Source: Bradyrhizobium sp. C9 (GTDB lineage: Bacteria; Pseudomonadota; Alphaproteobacteria; Rhizobiales; Xanthobacteraceae). Taken from it: 64,000 nt of DNA. Of this stretch, positions 8,228-17,554 are shown piece by piece. The notes under the pieces were generated by a model. That model did not search any database. It saw nothing but the letters and a program-made list of their open reading frames with translations, and was not told the origin of the DNA. The stretch is taken from the NCBI RefSeq assembly GCF_002532045.1, contig NZ_NWTG01000031.1, positions 1 through 64,000 on the forward strand, read 5' to 3'. Within the stretch, counting starts at the first letter, position 1; every line of letters begins with the position of its first letter. Made by a program: the position numbers and the translations under genes.

Positions 8228-9708
8228 AGCGCGATCCAGGCGGTCTTGAGGTCGGTATAGGCGTCCAGCGCATGGAGCGACTTGTCGCGTCCGAAGCCGG
8301 ATTGCTTGAAGCCGCCGAGCGGCACCGTGATATCGGCGCCGCCATAGGCGTTGACGTGCACGACGCCGGCCTTGATGGAGCGCACCATGCGATGCGCCGT
8401 TGACAGGCTTCCGGTCCACACCGCCGACGCAAGTCCATAGGGTGTCGCGTTGGCGAGCGCTGTAGCCTCTTCCTCACCGCCGAACTGCGTGACCGCCAGC
8501 ACCGGGCCGAACACCTCCTCGCGCCAGACCTCCATCGACGGTGTCACCTCAGTGAGGATCGCGGGCGCCATGAAGTTGCCGCCGCTCTCGACGCGGATCT
8601 GCTCGCCACCGACCAGCCGCTTCGCACCCTGCGCTTCTGCGCGGGCAACCGCATCGAGGTTCTTTCGCAACTGAGCCTTGCTTGAAATGGCGCCGATATC
8701 CGACGCCAGATCGAGGGGATCGCCGACCCTGAGCTTTGCGGTCGCATCGAGCAACGCATCCATGAGCCGATCATAGATCGCGGACTGCACCAGCAGCCGC
8801 GAGCCGGCGACACAGACCTGGCCCGAGTTCCGAAAAATGCCGTTCGCGGAGACCTTGGCCGCCTGCTTGATGTCGGGCACATCGGCAAACACGATGTTGG
8901 GCGACTTGCCGCCAAGCTCAAGGTGAACCCGCTTCAGGTTCGACCGCGCCGAACATTCCAGCAGCCGCCGGCCAACCGGGCCCGAGCCGGTGAAGGCCAG
9001 CACATCGACATCCATATGCAGCGCGAGCGCCTCGCCGGCCGATGCACCGCGGCCGGTGACGATGTTGAGCACGCCGTCGGGCAGGCCCGCCTCGGTCGCA
9101 AGCTCGGCAAGCCGCAGCAGCGTCAGCGATGCCAGCTCCGGCGGCTTGACAATCACCGAATTTCCAGCGGCGAGTGCCGGACCGATCTTCCACGCCCCGA
9201 TCATCAGCGGGAAATTCCATGGCACGATCACGCCGACGACGCCAAGCGGATCGCGATGCACGAGCCCGAGTACGTCACCTGAGGTCGGCGCGATCTCGCC
9301 ATAGACCTTGTCGATCGCCTCGGCGTAGTAACGAATGGTTCCAGCCGCCGACAGCGGCTCGGCCTTGTAGGCCATGCCGATCTCGGTGCCGTTGTCGCGC
9401 ACGCCGAGCACCGCAATCTCGAGCGCGTGCTGTTCGATCAGCTCGGCGAACCGCAGCAGCACTTTCTTGCGCTGCGCCGGTGCCGCGCGCGACCAGCTTC
9501 CCCGCTCGAACGCCTGCCGCGCTCGCTTCACCGCGAGGTCGATATCGGCCGCATCGCCGTCTGCAATGGTCGTCAGCACCATGCCGTCGATCGGCGACAC
9601 CACGTCGAGCCGTGCCTCGCCAGCCGCCTGCGCCGGCCGGCCGCCGATGAAGAGCTGCTGGGCCGGAATTGCGGCCGAGCGTAACAGATCGATCTGGGCT
9701 TGCTGCAT
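8224..9708 (-). CDS. NAD(P)-dependent aldehyde dehydrogenase
   Basis: 494 residues, the usual family length. Rossmann-domain signature Val-Pro-Trp-Asn-Phe-Pro; general base Glu264 in Leu-Glu-Leu-Gly-Gly-Lys; nucleophile Cys299 in Asn-Ser-Gly-Gln-Val-Cys-Val-Ala-Gly. It resembles gamma-aminobutyraldehyde/betaine-aldehyde type enzymes (PuuC-like), fitting oxidation of an amino-aldehyde made by an amine oxidase or aminotransferase. First gene of the four-gene operon. A 16-bp palindrome shared with three other promoters lies 91 bases upstream of the start. Confidence 0.9.
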   Translation of the reverse strand: MQQAQIDLLRSAAIPAQQLFIGGRPAQAAGEARLDVVSPIDGMVLTTIADGDAADIDLAVKRARQAFERGSWSRAAPAQRKKVLLRFAELIEQHALEIAVLGVRDNGTEIGMAYKAEPLSAAGTIRYYAEAIDKVYGEIAPTSGDVLGLVHRDPLGVVGVIVPWNFPLMIGAWKIGPALAAGNSVIVKPPELASLTLLRLAELATEAGLPDGVLNIVTGRGASAGEALALHMDVDVLAFTGSGPVGRRLLECSARSNLKRVHLELGGKSPNIVFADVPDIKQAAKVSANGIFRNSGQVCVAGSRLLVQSAIYDRLMDALLDATAKLRVGDPLDLASDIGAISSKAQLRKNLDAVARAEAQGAKRLVGGEQIRVESGGNFMAPAILTEVTPSMEVWREEVFGPVLAVTQFGGEEEATALANATPYGLASAVWTGSLSTAHRMVRSIKAGVVHVNAYGGADITVPLGGFKQSGFGRDKSLHALDAYTDLKTAWIAL

Positions 9709-9795
9709 GCGGGATCATTGTGACGGTGACGAAAGCAGCTCCCGACCGGAGACCGCTGGCATGGTGCAATCCTCGCCAAATCAAGGCCTTGGCAG

Positions 9796-9814
9796 CAATC
9801 AACCGATAGGTGGA
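9796..9814. promoter_or_regulatory. Operator copy 1 (CAATCAACC-N4-GGTGGA)
   Basis: TCAACC-GATA-GGTGGA at 9799-9814, preceded by CAA. It lies between the divergent starts at 9708 (minus) and 9927 (plus), so it could serve both. It matches three other copies at 23201-23219, 27242-27260 and 28317-28335. Confidence 0.6.
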
Positions 9815-9926
9815 TGTCGCCGTGGCCAGCGGCCTCATAGCGTGATCGCACGATGGCCGAACGCCCTGCCCGCTGGGTGCAAACCAACTCGTCCACATCC
9901 CTCACGCCGCCGGCGAGCCGAAGGTC

Positions 9927-11189
9927 ATGCCCGAGATCACGCAGCCCCGCATTCTTCTGATCGGCACTGGAGACACCAAGGCCGACGAACTGCTGTTCAT
10001 GAGCGAGTGCATCGCGCGCGCCGGCGGCAGCGCGATCATGATGGACATCAGCGTGCTCGGCGATCCGCCGTACCAGCCCGCGCATGACAAGCACGCGGTG
10101 GCGGCGGCCGCAAAGACCACGATCGCGGCGATCGCATCCAGCGGCGACGAAAATTCCGCGATGTCGCTGATGGCAATCGGCGCGGCGAATCTCGCACGCG
10201 AGCTCGCGGCGCGCGATGCCATCGACGGCGTGATCGCGATCGGCGGCACGATGGGAACCGACCTTGCGCTCGACGTCGCACAGGCGCTGCCGCTCGGCCT
10301 GCCGAAGCTGATCGTCTCGACCGTCGCATTCTCGCATCTGATCCCGCCCGAGCGCGTCGCCGCCGATCTGATGATGATCCTGTGGGCCGGCGGCCTCTAT
10401 GGCCTCAACGGCACCTGCACCGCCGTGCTGTCGCAAGCTTGCGGCGCGATCGTCGGCGCCGCAAAGAGCGCCGTCAAGCCGAGCCGGGACCGGCCGGTCG
10501 TTGCGATCACATCGCTTGGCAAGAGCTGCCTGCGCTACATGGTGGAGCTCAAGCCGCAGCTCGAGCAGCGCGGCTACGAGGTGGTGGTCTTCCACACCAC
10601 CGGCATGGGCGGCCGCGCGATGGAGTCGATCGCCGCCCAGGGCGGCTTTGCCGCGGTATTGGACCTCAGCCTGCAGGAGGTCGCCAATCAGCTCACCGGC
10701 TCGGTGGTCAATTCGGGCGCCGACCGGCTGGAGAATGCAGGCCGAGCCGGCATTCCGCAGATCGTCGCTCCCGGGGCGGTCGACATGGTCGACTTCCCGG
10801 CATGGCTTGGGGTTCCGAACGAGCTGTCGGATCGGCCGTTCCACGCACACAACCGCTTGCTCGCGTCGGCGACATCGGGAGCCGCCGATCGCCGCCGGAT
10901 CGCCCACGCGATTGCGGAGAAGCTGGCCGGCGCCAGCGCGCCGGTCGCCTTTGTGCTGCCGGCCGGCGGCATCCAGCAATGGGACCGCGAAGGCGAAGCC
11001 CTGCACGATCCCGACGCCCTTGCCGCCTTCGTCGACGCGATGCGGTCGGCGATCCGGCCGCCGGTCGAGCTGCACGAGATCAAGGACCACATCAACAGCG
11101 CGGCGTTCAATGCAACGGTGCTCGGCATCTTCGATCGTTGGGTCGCTGCCGGCATCGTCCGCCCCGGCCGCGCGACGGTTGCCGCATGA
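9927..11189 (+). CDS. Tm-1-like ATP-binding domain protein (UPF0261)
   Basis: 420 residues, matching the UPF0261 / Tm-1 N-terminal domain family. The N-terminal motif is Leu-Ile-Gly-Thr-Gly-Asp-Thr-Lys-Ala-Asp-Glu-Leu; further family features are Ala-Ile-Gly-Gly-Thr-Met-Gly-Thr and Phe-His-Thr-Thr-Gly-Met-Gly-Gly-Arg-Ala-Met-Glu. The tomato homologue Tm-1 binds ATP and inhibits a viral RNA polymerase; the bacterial role is not established. Bacterial homologues are often followed by a TIM-barrel (phosphoenolpyruvate-hydrolase-like) gene. Here the next gene is instead a HAD hydrolase, overlapping by four bases. It diverges from the aldehyde dehydrogenase operon across a putative operator. Confidence 0.85.
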   Translation: MPEITQPRILLIGTGDTKADELLFMSECIARAGGSAIMMDISVLGDPPYQPAHDKHAVAAAAKTTIAAIASSGDENSAMSLMAIGAANLARELAARDAIDGVIAIGGTMGTDLALDVAQALPLGLPKLIVSTVAFSHLIPPERVAADLMMILWAGGLYGLNGTCTAVLSQACGAIVGAAKSAVKPSRDRPVVAITSLGKSCLRYMVELKPQLEQRGYEVVVFHTTGMGGRAMESIAAQGGFAAVLDLSLQEVANQLTGSVVNSGADRLENAGRAGIPQIVAPGAVDMVDFPAWLGVPNELSDRPFHAHNRLLASATSGAADRRRIAHAIAEKLAGASAPVAFVLPAGGIQQWDREGEALHDPDALAAFVDAMRSAIRPPVELHEIKDHINSAAFNATVLGIFDRWVAAGIVRPGRATVAA

Positions 11190-11851
11190 CGAAGCCGCTC
11201 GCAAAGGCGCTGGTGCTCGACTTCGGCGGCGTCATCTCGAAGACCTTGTTCGAGACCCATGATTTGACCGAGCTTGCGCTCGGGCTCGCACCGTGCACGC
11301 TGAAATGGCTCGGACCATTCGCTCCCGACAGCGATCCGCTCTGGGCTGCGATGCAGCGCGGCGAGATTTCCGAGCGCGACTACTGGCTGACCCGCAGCCG
11401 CGAGGTCGGGAGCATGGTCGGCGAGGACTGGCGCGATATGGAAACCTTCGTGAAGCGTGCGCGCGGCGCCGATCCCGACACCGTGATCCGTCCCGAGGCA
11501 ACGCGCGCGATCACGCTGGCCGCCGACGCCGGGTTCCGGCTCGCCATCCTCTCGAACGAGCTCGACCTGTTCTACGGCGCGGAGTTTCGCGCCCGGCTTT
11601 CCATCCTCAAGCGCTTCGATACCATCGTCGACGCGACCCATACCGGAATCCTGAAACCCGACCAGCGCGCCTATCAAAGCGTGCTGGACGAATTGGCGCT
11701 GGAGGCAGAAGATTGCGTCTTCGTCGACGACCAGCGCCGCAACATCACCGGCGCCGCCGCGTGCAACATGCGCACGGTGCTGTTTGACGTGCGCAATCCA
11801 GTCGCGTCCTACAGCGAAGCGCTGCGGCATTTCGGGCTGCAATTCGACTGA
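11186..11851 (+). CDS. HAD family hydrolase
   Basis: 221 residues. The ATG overlaps the upstream stop as ATGA, implying coupling to the Tm-1-like gene. HAD motifs: motif I Val-Leu-Asp-Phe-Gly-Gly-Val-Ile (nucleophile Asp), motif II Leu-Ser-Asn-Glu, motif III Lys-Pro-Asp-Gln-Arg-Ala-Tyr, motif IV Val-Phe-Val-Asp-Asp-Gln. An alpha-helical cap lies between motifs I and II (subfamily IA). The second motif I Asp is replaced by Gly, as in dehalogenase/epoxide-hydrolase-N branches, so phosphatase activity is possible but not certain. Confidence 0.85.
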   Translation: MTKPLAKALVLDFGGVISKTLFETHDLTELALGLAPCTLKWLGPFAPDSDPLWAAMQRGEISERDYWLTRSREVGSMVGEDWRDMETFVKRARGADPDTVIRPEATRAITLAADAGFRLAILSNELDLFYGAEFRARLSILKRFDTIVDATHTGILKPDQRAYQSVLDELALEAEDCVFVDDQRRNITGAAACNMRTVLFDVRNPVASYSEALRHFGLQFD

Positions 11852-11916
11852 AGCGTTTTCGAGCGAAATTGGTACCGGTTCGCATGAAGAAAGCGCGTTA
11901 ACGACAGAGAGCGATC

Positions 11917-13269
11917 ATGCGTGACAGAAACTTCCTGGTTGAGAACAACGCCAAGCCGATCTGGCACCCGATGGCCCATCCCGCCGAGATGCGGGCGCAG
12001 CCGCCGCGGATCGTGATGAAGGGCGAAGGCGTCCACGTCACCGACATCGACGGCAAGAGCGTGATCGATGCGGTCGGCGGCCTGTGGAACGTCAATCTCG
12101 GCTATAGCTGCGACCCGATCAAGCAGGCGATCTCAGACCAGCTCAACGCGCTGCCGTATTATTCCGGCTTCCGCGGCACCTCGAGCGGCCCCTCGATCGA
12201 GCTCGCCTACGAGCTCACCGAATGGTTCAAGCCGGAAGGCATGGTTCGGGCCTTCTTCACATCAGGCGGATCGGACTCTGTCGAGACCGCGCTGCGGCTT
12301 GCGCGGCAATACTGGAAGATCAAGGGCCAGGCCGACCGCACCAAGTTCCTGGCGCTGAAGAAGGGCTATCACGGCACCCATTTCGGCGGTGCGTCGGTCA
12401 ACGGCAATGCCAATTTCCGCCGCAACTATGAGCCGATGCTGCCCGGCGTATTCCATATCCCGGCGCCGTCGACCTATCGCAATCCCTTCAACGAGACCGA
12501 TCCCGCCAGACTCGCGCAGCTCTGCGCGGCGGCGATGGAGGAGGAGATCGCGTTCCAGGGCGCCGATACCATCGCGGCCTTCATCATGGAGCCGGTGCTC
12601 GGGGCCGGCGGCGTGATCGTGCCGCCGGACAGCTTCATGAAGCTAATGCGCGAGATCTGTGACCGGCACGGCATCCTGATGATCGCGGACGAGGTTGTCA
12701 CCGGGTTCGGACGCACCGGCGCGTGGTCGGGCTCACGTCTCTGGGGCGTGAAGCCTGACATGATGACGATGGCCAAGGCGATCACCTCGGGCTATTTCCC
12801 GCTCGGTGCGACCTTGATCGGTGAACACGTCGCGGAAGCCTTCGAGACTGACACCACCAATTTCGGCTCGATCGGCCATGGCTACACCTATTCGGGCCAT
12901 CCGGTCGGCTGCGCCGCGGGCCTTGCGGCGCTGGCCGAGACCCGCCGCCTCAAACTCGACGAGAATGCCACCGCGCGCGGCAAGGACCTTGCGCAGTCGC
13001 TGGCGGCGCTCAAGGCGAAACATCCGCTGGTCGGCGACGTCAGAGGCAAGGGCCTGATGGCCGCGCTCGAACTGGTCGCCGATCGCGACAGCAAGAAGCC
13101 CGCAGACAAGAAGACGATGGCGAAGGTGGCGGACAGCGCCTACGAGGCCGGCGTGATGCTGCGCGTCTCCGGCAATAACCTCATCCTGTCCCCGCCCCTG
13201 ATCCTCACCGCATTGGACGTGCAGGCGATCGCCGATGGGATCGACGCCGGCCTCTCAGCGGCCGGCTGA
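11917..13269 (+). CDS. Class III omega-aminotransferase
   Basis: 450 residues. PLP-binding Asp258 in Met-Ile-Ala-Asp-Glu-Val-Val-Thr-Gly-Phe-Gly-Arg; Schiff-base Lys287 in Met-Ala-Lys-Ala-Ile-Thr-Ser-Gly-Tyr. The Phe-Gly-Arg-Thr-Gly and Gly-His-Gly-Tyr-Thr-Tyr-Ser-Gly-His-Pro motifs are those of omega-amino-acid:pyruvate transaminases, which remove a terminal amino group to give a semialdehyde. Likely partner of the aldehyde dehydrogenase at 8224-9708. Third gene of the plus-strand unit, 65 bases after the HAD gene. It converges with, and overlaps by 15 bases, the small gene at 13255. Confidence 0.9.
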   Translation: MRDRNFLVENNAKPIWHPMAHPAEMRAQPPRIVMKGEGVHVTDIDGKSVIDAVGGLWNVNLGYSCDPIKQAISDQLNALPYYSGFRGTSSGPSIELAYELTEWFKPEGMVRAFFTSGGSDSVETALRLARQYWKIKGQADRTKFLALKKGYHGTHFGGASVNGNANFRRNYEPMLPGVFHIPAPSTYRNPFNETDPARLAQLCAAAMEEEIAFQGADTIAAFIMEPVLGAGGVIVPPDSFMKLMREICDRHGILMIADEVVTGFGRTGAWSGSRLWGVKPDMMTMAKAITSGYFPLGATLIGEHVAEAFETDTTNFGSIGHGYTYSGHPVGCAAGLAALAETRRLKLDENATARGKDLAQSLAALKAKHPLVGDVRGKGLMAALELVADRDSKKPADKKTMAKVADSAYEAGVMLRVSGNNLILSPPLILTALDVQAIADGIDAGLSAAG

Positions 13270-13572
13270 CAGCGCACTCACACAGGCCATGGCGCGCTCG
13301 AACAGCGCGCCATCGGCCTTGTCGTGGTCGAGGCAATCGGCCAGCGATGATGCCGACATTCTCTGATCGGTGCAGAAGATCCGCATGAAATCGGCCGCCA
13401 GCGCGACTTTGCGCGGCGCGGATTGGCGCTGCCAGTCGCCGCTGCTCAGATAGAGCAAGGACGCATCGTCAGCGCCGCTTTCCGTCGCCGCCGCGCGCGC
13501 AGCTGGCCCTGTTGCAAACAACGCCAACAGCGCGCCGACGACCGCTCCCGTGCGATGCACGCGGTCTCTCAT
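13255..13572 (-). CDS. Small exported protein downstream of amine oxidase
   Basis: 105 residues. Its ATG overlaps the amine oxidase stop by four bases, so it is probably co-translated with it. It has a signal peptide ending near Ala-Arg-Ala-Ala. The mature part has three cysteines (Ile-Phe-Cys-Thr-Asp-Gln, Asp-Cys-Leu-Asp, Met-Ala-Cys-Val) and no domain I recognise. Periplasmic location next to a periplasmic copper enzyme suggests an accessory role, but the sequence offers no metal-binding motif to prove this. Confidence 0.65.
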   Translation of the reverse strand: MRDRVHRTGAVVGALLALFATGPAARAAATESGADDASLLYLSSGDWQRQSAPRKVALAADFMRIFCTDQRMSASSLADCLDHDKADGALFERAMACVSALSAGR

Positions 13573-15581
13573 TTGGTGTCCCTGGCATTCACCATCGGCG
13601 GCACGTCAAGCGCGGGATTACGGTCGAAGAAGTTGAATGGGCGCAACCGGAAGCCATGCCACAGGCCAGGCATGACCGGCCAATCCTCGGCGCGCGGCAC
13701 GTGGCGGAAGCCGACCGTGTACCACAGCACGAGATCGCGATCCTCGATCGGCCGCTTCGCGGCGGTCCATTTCGGCAGGCCATCGACCTCGGCATTTTCA
13801 TTCGGATACATACCCGCAGCGTATCTCTCGTCCTTGGCGTAGGCCGAGGTCCACAGCGTGTAGGCGCTGAAGCCGGCGCGCAGCTGGATCGGATCGTCCT
13901 TGGCGAGCAATGAGACGTCGGAGTGGCCCGGCAGCAGCTGATAGCTGGTGCGGTATCCCTGTTTGTTGGTCTTGCCCGTGCTTTCGATCCTGAACTGCGC
14001 CGCGCTCAACGGTGTCGTGATCGGCCCTTCGGTCGCGACCGGTCTGGTGTCGACCTGCCAGAGACTCTTGCGCTGGCCTTCATCCAGCCGGCGGACGCTG
14101 AAGCGGTCCTCGACCAACCGGTTAGAGGTGCCGTCGACGTCCATGTCGATCCGGAACGTCATGTAGTGATCGTGATTGACGGCCAGCAACCGCTCGTCGA
14201 CCAGCGTCCCGTAGGCCGTATCCTGCTTCGCCGTCGGGTCGCTCAGCGTCTTGCTCGCCACGCCCTTGGTTGCATCGATACCGTAGGCGCCGAGCCGCAC
14301 GTCGATATTGCCGGCGCGGTCGAACACGTAGTCGACCAGATAGTCGTAGTTGCCGACCACCGGTGCCATCCGCACCACCAGCTCATTGTTCGGCCGCACC
14401 TCGGCGGTGTTGTTGAGCAGTTCGCTGTGGCGCCAGATCGGATCGCCGGTCGGGCGCTCGAAGATGCAGACCGCGCCCTTGGAGACGACAGGCATGCCCT
14501 TGGTGTCCGAGATCGTCAGATCCAGATAATGCGCGCCTTCGGGGCAATCGATGCCGCGCTGCAATTCGCTGGAGAGCACGCCGAAACCGTATTCGCCGAT
14601 GTCCATGTACGCGCGGAACGACCAGGTCGGCGCCGGATCCATATAGGGCACGAACATCTCGCTCGCCGAGATCTGATAGGCGATGTCGCGGAGCGTGCCG
14701 TGGTCGTCGTAGCGGATCAGCGACAGCACCGCGCCGACGCGCGGCTCGAGACGGACATGGAACGACCAGTTGTCCCAGCGGACCTGGCCACCCTCCACCT
14801 TCACATTGCTGCCCTCAGGCGCGATGATCTCGATCGGCTTCGGCGGCTTGCGGTATTTTCCGGAGTCGGCATAGGCATGCGACGGCGTCTGCGGCGGCGG
14901 CGGCACCACGCCGAGATCGGTCACCGACAGCACCGTCTTGCTCTTGAGATCGACCTGGGCGACCAGGTTCTCGATCGGCTTGCCCCAGAGGTTGTTGGCG
15001 GCGCCGGTCGTGTCGACGCAGGGCACGTTGAGCAGGCGGCGGCCCTTCAGGGCCGGGTCGCTCACTGGCCCTACCGTGAGCGGCAGGCAGAGCACGTTGT
15101 GGAAATCGGTGATGCCGCGCTTGGCCATCGCGGCGATCCAGCGCGGATCCTGCTTCGGCAGATCGCCGGCCGACATCAGCTCATCGATAGTCAGCGCGGC
15201 CTCATGATCCCGGATCTCGTCCCAGCCGCGCAGGCTGCGCGCGGCAAGATCGATATGCGCCTCATAGAGATGTCCGCCGCTCAGCAGCGTCACGCTCGCG
15301 CGCCGCGTGAACGGCTGTCCGGGCTTCCACGCCCGCACCTCGTCCTTGGGATCCTCGTCGACCGTCATGGAGACGACCCGCGTCGCATCCTCGAACTTGC
15401 CGGCGCCGCGGAGGACTTCGGAGACCGAGCGGATCTCGTCCGTCGTCAGCCCGTCCATCGGGTGCATCGCGGCCGCTTGCGGCCACATCCTGCGCTCGGC
15501 CTGCGCCGGCGGCGGCGGCGCCAGCGTTGCCGCAATCAGGCTGGCCAATACCAATCCACAATGCCGGAAAATCAGAGCCAT
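13569..15581 (-). CDS. Periplasmic copper amine oxidase (primary-amine oxidase)
   Basis: 670 residues. The ATG at 15581 has GGAGG six bases upstream, preferred over a GTG four codons earlier. Signal peptide residues 1-28. All catalytic hallmarks are present: base Asp327 in Tyr-Met-Asp-Ile-Gly-Glu-Tyr-Gly, the Tyr412 precursor of topaquinone in Asn-Tyr-Asp, copper ligands His470 and His472 in Asn-His-Asp-His, and His627 in Phe-Arg-His-Val-Pro-Arg-Ala-Glu-Asp-Trp-Pro. It oxidises a primary amine to aldehyde, ammonia and peroxide in the periplasm. It follows a branched-chain-type ABC transporter in the same operon, so the imported compound may be its product or substrate. Confidence 0.93.
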   Translation of the reverse strand: MALIFRHCGLVLASLIAATLAPPPPAQAERRMWPQAAAMHPMDGLTTDEIRSVSEVLRGAGKFEDATRVVSMTVDEDPKDEVRAWKPGQPFTRRASVTLLSGGHLYEAHIDLAARSLRGWDEIRDHEAALTIDELMSAGDLPKQDPRWIAAMAKRGITDFHNVLCLPLTVGPVSDPALKGRRLLNVPCVDTTGAANNLWGKPIENLVAQVDLKSKTVLSVTDLGVVPPPPQTPSHAYADSGKYRKPPKPIEIIAPEGSNVKVEGGQVRWDNWSFHVRLEPRVGAVLSLIRYDDHGTLRDIAYQISASEMFVPYMDPAPTWSFRAYMDIGEYGFGVLSSELQRGIDCPEGAHYLDLTISDTKGMPVVSKGAVCIFERPTGDPIWRHSELLNNTAEVRPNNELVVRMAPVVGNYDYLVDYVFDRAGNIDVRLGAYGIDATKGVASKTLSDPTAKQDTAYGTLVDERLLAVNHDHYMTFRIDMDVDGTSNRLVEDRFSVRRLDEGQRKSLWQVDTRPVATEGPITTPLSAAQFRIESTGKTNKQGYRTSYQLLPGHSDVSLLAKDDPIQLRAGFSAYTLWTSAYAKDERYAAGMYPNENAEVDGLPKWTAAKRPIEDRDLVLWYTVGFRHVPRAEDWPVMPGLWHGFRLRPFNFFDRNPALDVPPMVNARDTK

Positions 15582-15646
15582 CACGCCCTCCACTCAAAGC
15601 CAGAACGCTCAGAATACAAGCAATGGTGACGGCGTGAAGGCCTGCC

Positions 15647-16675
15647 TCACCCGGTAACCCGTTCCGACGCGCCCGGCAGCATCGTGGCCGCAGCCGGCCG
15701 AGGCGCGGCACGGTGCACGTCGAGCAGCCGCACGCCGAGACGATCGCGCAAGACAGGCCAGATGCCGCGCGGCGCCACGATCATCACGACGACCGCAATG
15801 ATGCCGAGCCCGACCAGGTACCAGCCTCCGGACAGGCCGAGCGGCCCGGTCATCAGCTCACGCAGGCCGAAGAATATGATGACGCCGAGGATCGGGCCCT
15901 CCAGCGTTCCGATACCGCCGATGATCACGATGAACATCATGTAGACGGACCAGTTGACGTCGAAGGCCGCCAGCGGCGCGATGAACAGATTGCCCATGAA
16001 GCTCAACGCACCGGCAAGCCCGCATCCCGCCGCCGACAGGACAAAGGCGATGAAGCGATTATGCCGGACGTCGACCCCGACGCTCATCGCGGCGAGATCA
16101 TTGTCGCGCACGCTCATCAGCCCGAGCCCGAAGCTCGAGGTCATCATCTTGTACAGGGCCGCGATGGTGATCAGCGTCAGGCCGCCGGCGAGCCAGAACA
16201 TGGTCGGCTCGAACCAGTCGAAATCGATCAACTTGCTGGTGGCGAGCGGCACGCCCGAAGTACCGCCGACCGCTTGCGATTTCATCGTGAAGGCGCCGAT
16301 GATCTCGGCGAACACCCACATCGCGATCGAGAAATAGGCGTCGCGCAAACGAAACAGCGGAAAGGCGATGATCGCCGCAACGGCCGCGGCCACCAGCGGC
16401 GCCACCGGCAGCACCCAGATCGGGGTGACCTCGAGCCAGCCGGAGGTCAGGAACAGCGCATAGGCGCCGAAGGCGATGAAGACCTGATGGCCGAGCGAGA
16501 CCAGCCCGGCATAGCCCGCCAGCAGATTCCACATCTGCGCCATCGTCAGCAGCAGCAGGCATTCGGTCGCAAGCCGCAGGATGCCCTCGTTCAGCAGGAA
16601 GGGCGCGCCGGCGATCACCGCGATCAGGACGGCGGCGCAAGCCATGAGAATTGTCCGTGTCGGCATCGGCGTCAC
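15647..16675 (-). CDS. Branched-chain-type ABC transporter permease (LivM-like), system 1
   Basis: 342 residues if the GTG at 16675 is used. That start overlaps the LivH stop as GTGA; an in-frame ATG at 16666 is the alternative. About eight to ten hydrophobic segments and the LivM signature (Gly-Tyr-Ala-Gly-Leu-Val-Ser-Leu-Gly-His; Arg-Asp-Asn-Asp-Leu-Ala-Ala; Gly-Gly-Ile-Gly-Thr-Leu-Glu-Gly). It forms the inner-membrane channel with the LivH-like permease. The C-terminal 25 residues extend past the last helix. Confidence 0.9.
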   Translation of the reverse strand: MTPMPTRTILMACAAVLIAVIAGAPFLLNEGILRLATECLLLLTMAQMWNLLAGYAGLVSLGHQVFIAFGAYALFLTSGWLEVTPIWVLPVAPLVAAAVAAIIAFPLFRLRDAYFSIAMWVFAEIIGAFTMKSQAVGGTSGVPLATSKLIDFDWFEPTMFWLAGGLTLITIAALYKMMTSSFGLGLMSVRDNDLAAMSVGVDVRHNRFIAFVLSAAGCGLAGALSFMGNLFIAPLAAFDVNWSVYMMFIVIIGGIGTLEGPILGVIIFFGLRELMTGPLGLSGGWYLVGLGIIAVVVMIVAPRGIWPVLRDRLGVRLLDVHRAAPRPAAATMLPGASERVTG

Positions 16676-17538
16676 ACCCTGCTCGACACGAGACCCGACG
16701 GGCGGATCAACAACATGATGAAGAACAACAGATGCGCGTAGAGCAGCCCCGCATTCGGATCGATCTTCAGGCCGATCAACTGCGCCATGCCGAGCGCGAT
16801 GCCGCCGAGCAGCGCGCCCCAGAACGAGCCGAGCCCGCCCAGCACCACGACCTCGAAGGCGATCAGCAGCCGTTCGGCGCCCGAGAAAGGCGTGAAGCTC
16901 GACCGCACCGCGAGCAGTACGCCACCAATCGCGCCGAGCGCGAGCGACAGGCCCATGACGTAATTATAGACCCGATCCGGCTTGACCCCTGACAGCCGGA
17001 CGATGTCGCGGCGGTCGGCAGTGGCACGCACGATCCGGCCGAACTCGGTGTGGCGCAGCACGAGCTGCAGCGCCATGAACAACAGCGCCGCCAGCACCAG
17101 GGTGAGCAGCGGCATGATGCCGATGTTGAGGCCGGCGATCTCGAGGCTGGCGCGCGACAGCTCGCCGACCTGCAGGCTGCGCACGTCGGCACCGAAGATC
17201 TCGACCATGACGTTGCGCAGGATCACCGAGACGCCGAAGGTCAGCAGCAGCGGCGACAGCGGATCGGGCGATGTCACGACCCGGTTGACGATAGCGGCCT
17301 GATAGAGCCAGCCGACCGCAAAGGACAGCGCGATTACCGGGATCAGCATCAGCAGCGGCGAGACCTGCGGGAACAGGTTGGAAAGCAGCACGGCGCAGAA
17401 CGCGCTCAGCACCATGAATTCGCCGTGCGCGATGTTGACGACGCGCATCACGCCGAACACCAAAGCTAGCCCGATGCCGAGCAGGCCGTAGAGCCCGCCC
17501 AGCAGGGCCCCGTTGATCAATGTCTCAACCCAGATCAT
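16672..17538 (-). CDS. Branched-chain-type ABC transporter permease (LivH-like), system 1
   Basis: 288 residues, almost entirely hydrophobic helices. Typical LivH motifs: Asn-Gly-Ala-Leu-Leu-Gly-Gly-Leu-Tyr, Val-Asn-Ile-Ala-His-Gly-Glu-Phe, and a cytoplasmic loop (Arg-Ala-Thr-Ala-Asp-Arg-Arg-Asp) that contacts the ATPase. Lies 16 bases after the LivF-like gene and overlaps the LivM-like gene by four bases. Substrate cannot be read from the sequence; the operon context suggests an amine or amino-acid derivative. Confidence 0.9.
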   Translation of the reverse strand: MIWVETLINGALLGGLYGLLGIGLALVFGVMRVVNIAHGEFMVLSAFCAVLLSNLFPQVSPLLMLIPVIALSFAVGWLYQAAIVNRVVTSPDPLSPLLLTFGVSVILRNVMVEIFGADVRSLQVGELSRASLEIAGLNIGIMPLLTLVLAALLFMALQLVLRHTEFGRIVRATADRRDIVRLSGVKPDRVYNYVMGLSLALGAIGGVLLAVRSSFTPFSGAERLLIAFEVVVLGGLGSFWGALLGGIALGMAQLIGLKIDPNAGLLYAHLLFFIMLLIRPSGLVSSRV

Positions 17539-17554
17539 GTCGTGCCAATCCTGG

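Noticed and set aside
13923..15629. A 568-codon open frame on the plus strand
   Set aside because: Antisense to the copper amine oxidase, which has every catalytic residue; the antisense product shows only Arg/His-rich shadow composition.
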